Source: Desulfosarcina sp. (GTDB lineage Bacteria > Desulfobacterota > Desulfobacteria > Desulfobacterales > Desulfosarcinaceae). From it: a stretch of 5,256 bases of DNA. Shown in pieces: positions 5,163 to 5,256 of this stretch (within the stretch, counting starts at the first letter, position 1; each line of letters starts with the position of its first letter). The DNA lies in assembly GCA_030642405.1 (NCBI GenBank), contig DAOWNV010000199.1, positions 1-5,256 on the forward strand, read 5' to 3'. The translations under genes were made by a program, and so were the position numbers. The notes beneath the pieces are model-generated. The model was not told the origin of the DNA. It worked only from the letters and a program-made list of their open reading frames with translations, and did not search any database.

Positions 5163-5256
5163 ATGACACAATCCGTAAAAATCGACAACGAAAGTGAAAA
5201 TCGGCTGACAGGATTACGATCTTTCCTGGCAACAGTCATGGACAAAGCGGATCGGA
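5163..5256 (+). CDS. Start of a further operon gene, 3'-truncated by the window edge, function unknown
   Basis: Only the ATG and 30 further codons are visible, reading MTQSVKIDNESENRL and then a helix-like LRSFLATVMDKAD. The start is supported by GGAG (5151-5154), which overlaps the mvhD TAG stop and sits 8 nt before the ATG. The 11 bp gap to mvhD marks it as part of the same operon. The visible residues carry no cysteine, signal peptide or diagnostic motif, so the sequence alone does not identify it. From memory, genes after mvhD in hdr clusters of Desulfobacterota are often FrhB/FdhB-like or other 4Fe-4S proteins whose N-terminus is a short helix of this sort. That is a contextual guess, not a call. 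Confidence 0.75.
   Translation, partial: MTQSVKIDNESENRLTGLRSFLATVMDKADR

Overview
The window looks like chromosomal DNA of a strictly anaerobic, probably sulfate-reducing or syntrophic bacterium of the Desulfobacterota (old Deltaproteobacteria). This rests on gene content: a very large HdrA-type flavin/iron-sulfur protein followed by MvhD, preceded by a small receiver protein of a kind I associate with Hdr clusters in that phylum. Base composition is moderate, with a GC-richer coding part and an AT-rich control region. The taxonomic assignment is inference.

Layout, all genes on the + strand. (1) 1-443: 3' part of a conserved hypothetical gene, possibly DUF1285-like, open at the left edge. 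(2) 444-795: 352 bp without a convincing gene. It holds an 18+18 bp perfect palindrome built of GTTGCATA units, a second GTTGCA inverted repeat, a tenth-turn direct repeat inside the palindrome, a pair of GTTTAAAAAC direct repeats, and a candidate sigma-54 (-24/-12) promoter with exact GG-N10-GC spacing. (3) 796-1245: single-domain receiver protein whose phospho-acceptor aspartate is replaced by asparagine. (4) 1242-4649: 1135-residue HdrA with a complete GltD/NfnL-type NAD(P)H:acceptor oxidoreductase module inserted between the two halves of its internal ferredoxin domain. (5) 4729-5151: MvhD, a small [2Fe-2S] electron-transfer subunit. (6) 5163-end: first 31 codons of another gene in the same operon.

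Working model (inference): genes 3-6 form one operon. The fused HdrA takes electrons from NAD(P)H at its own GltD-type flavin site. It passes them through internal iron-sulfur clusters to or from the HdrA flavin, which in relatives is an electron-bifurcating site, and exchanges them through the C-terminal 2[4Fe-4S] ferredoxin domain and MvhD with partners encoded downstream. No HdrB/HdrC is visible here, so the low- and high-potential partners cannot be named from this window. The receiver protein has no DNA-binding domain and overlaps hdrA by 4 bp, so it is more likely a protein-level partner than the regulator that reads the palindromes.

The most notable items are the GltD-in-HdrA insertion, the Asp-to-Asn receiver, and the palindrome plus sigma-54 promoter arrangement upstream of them.
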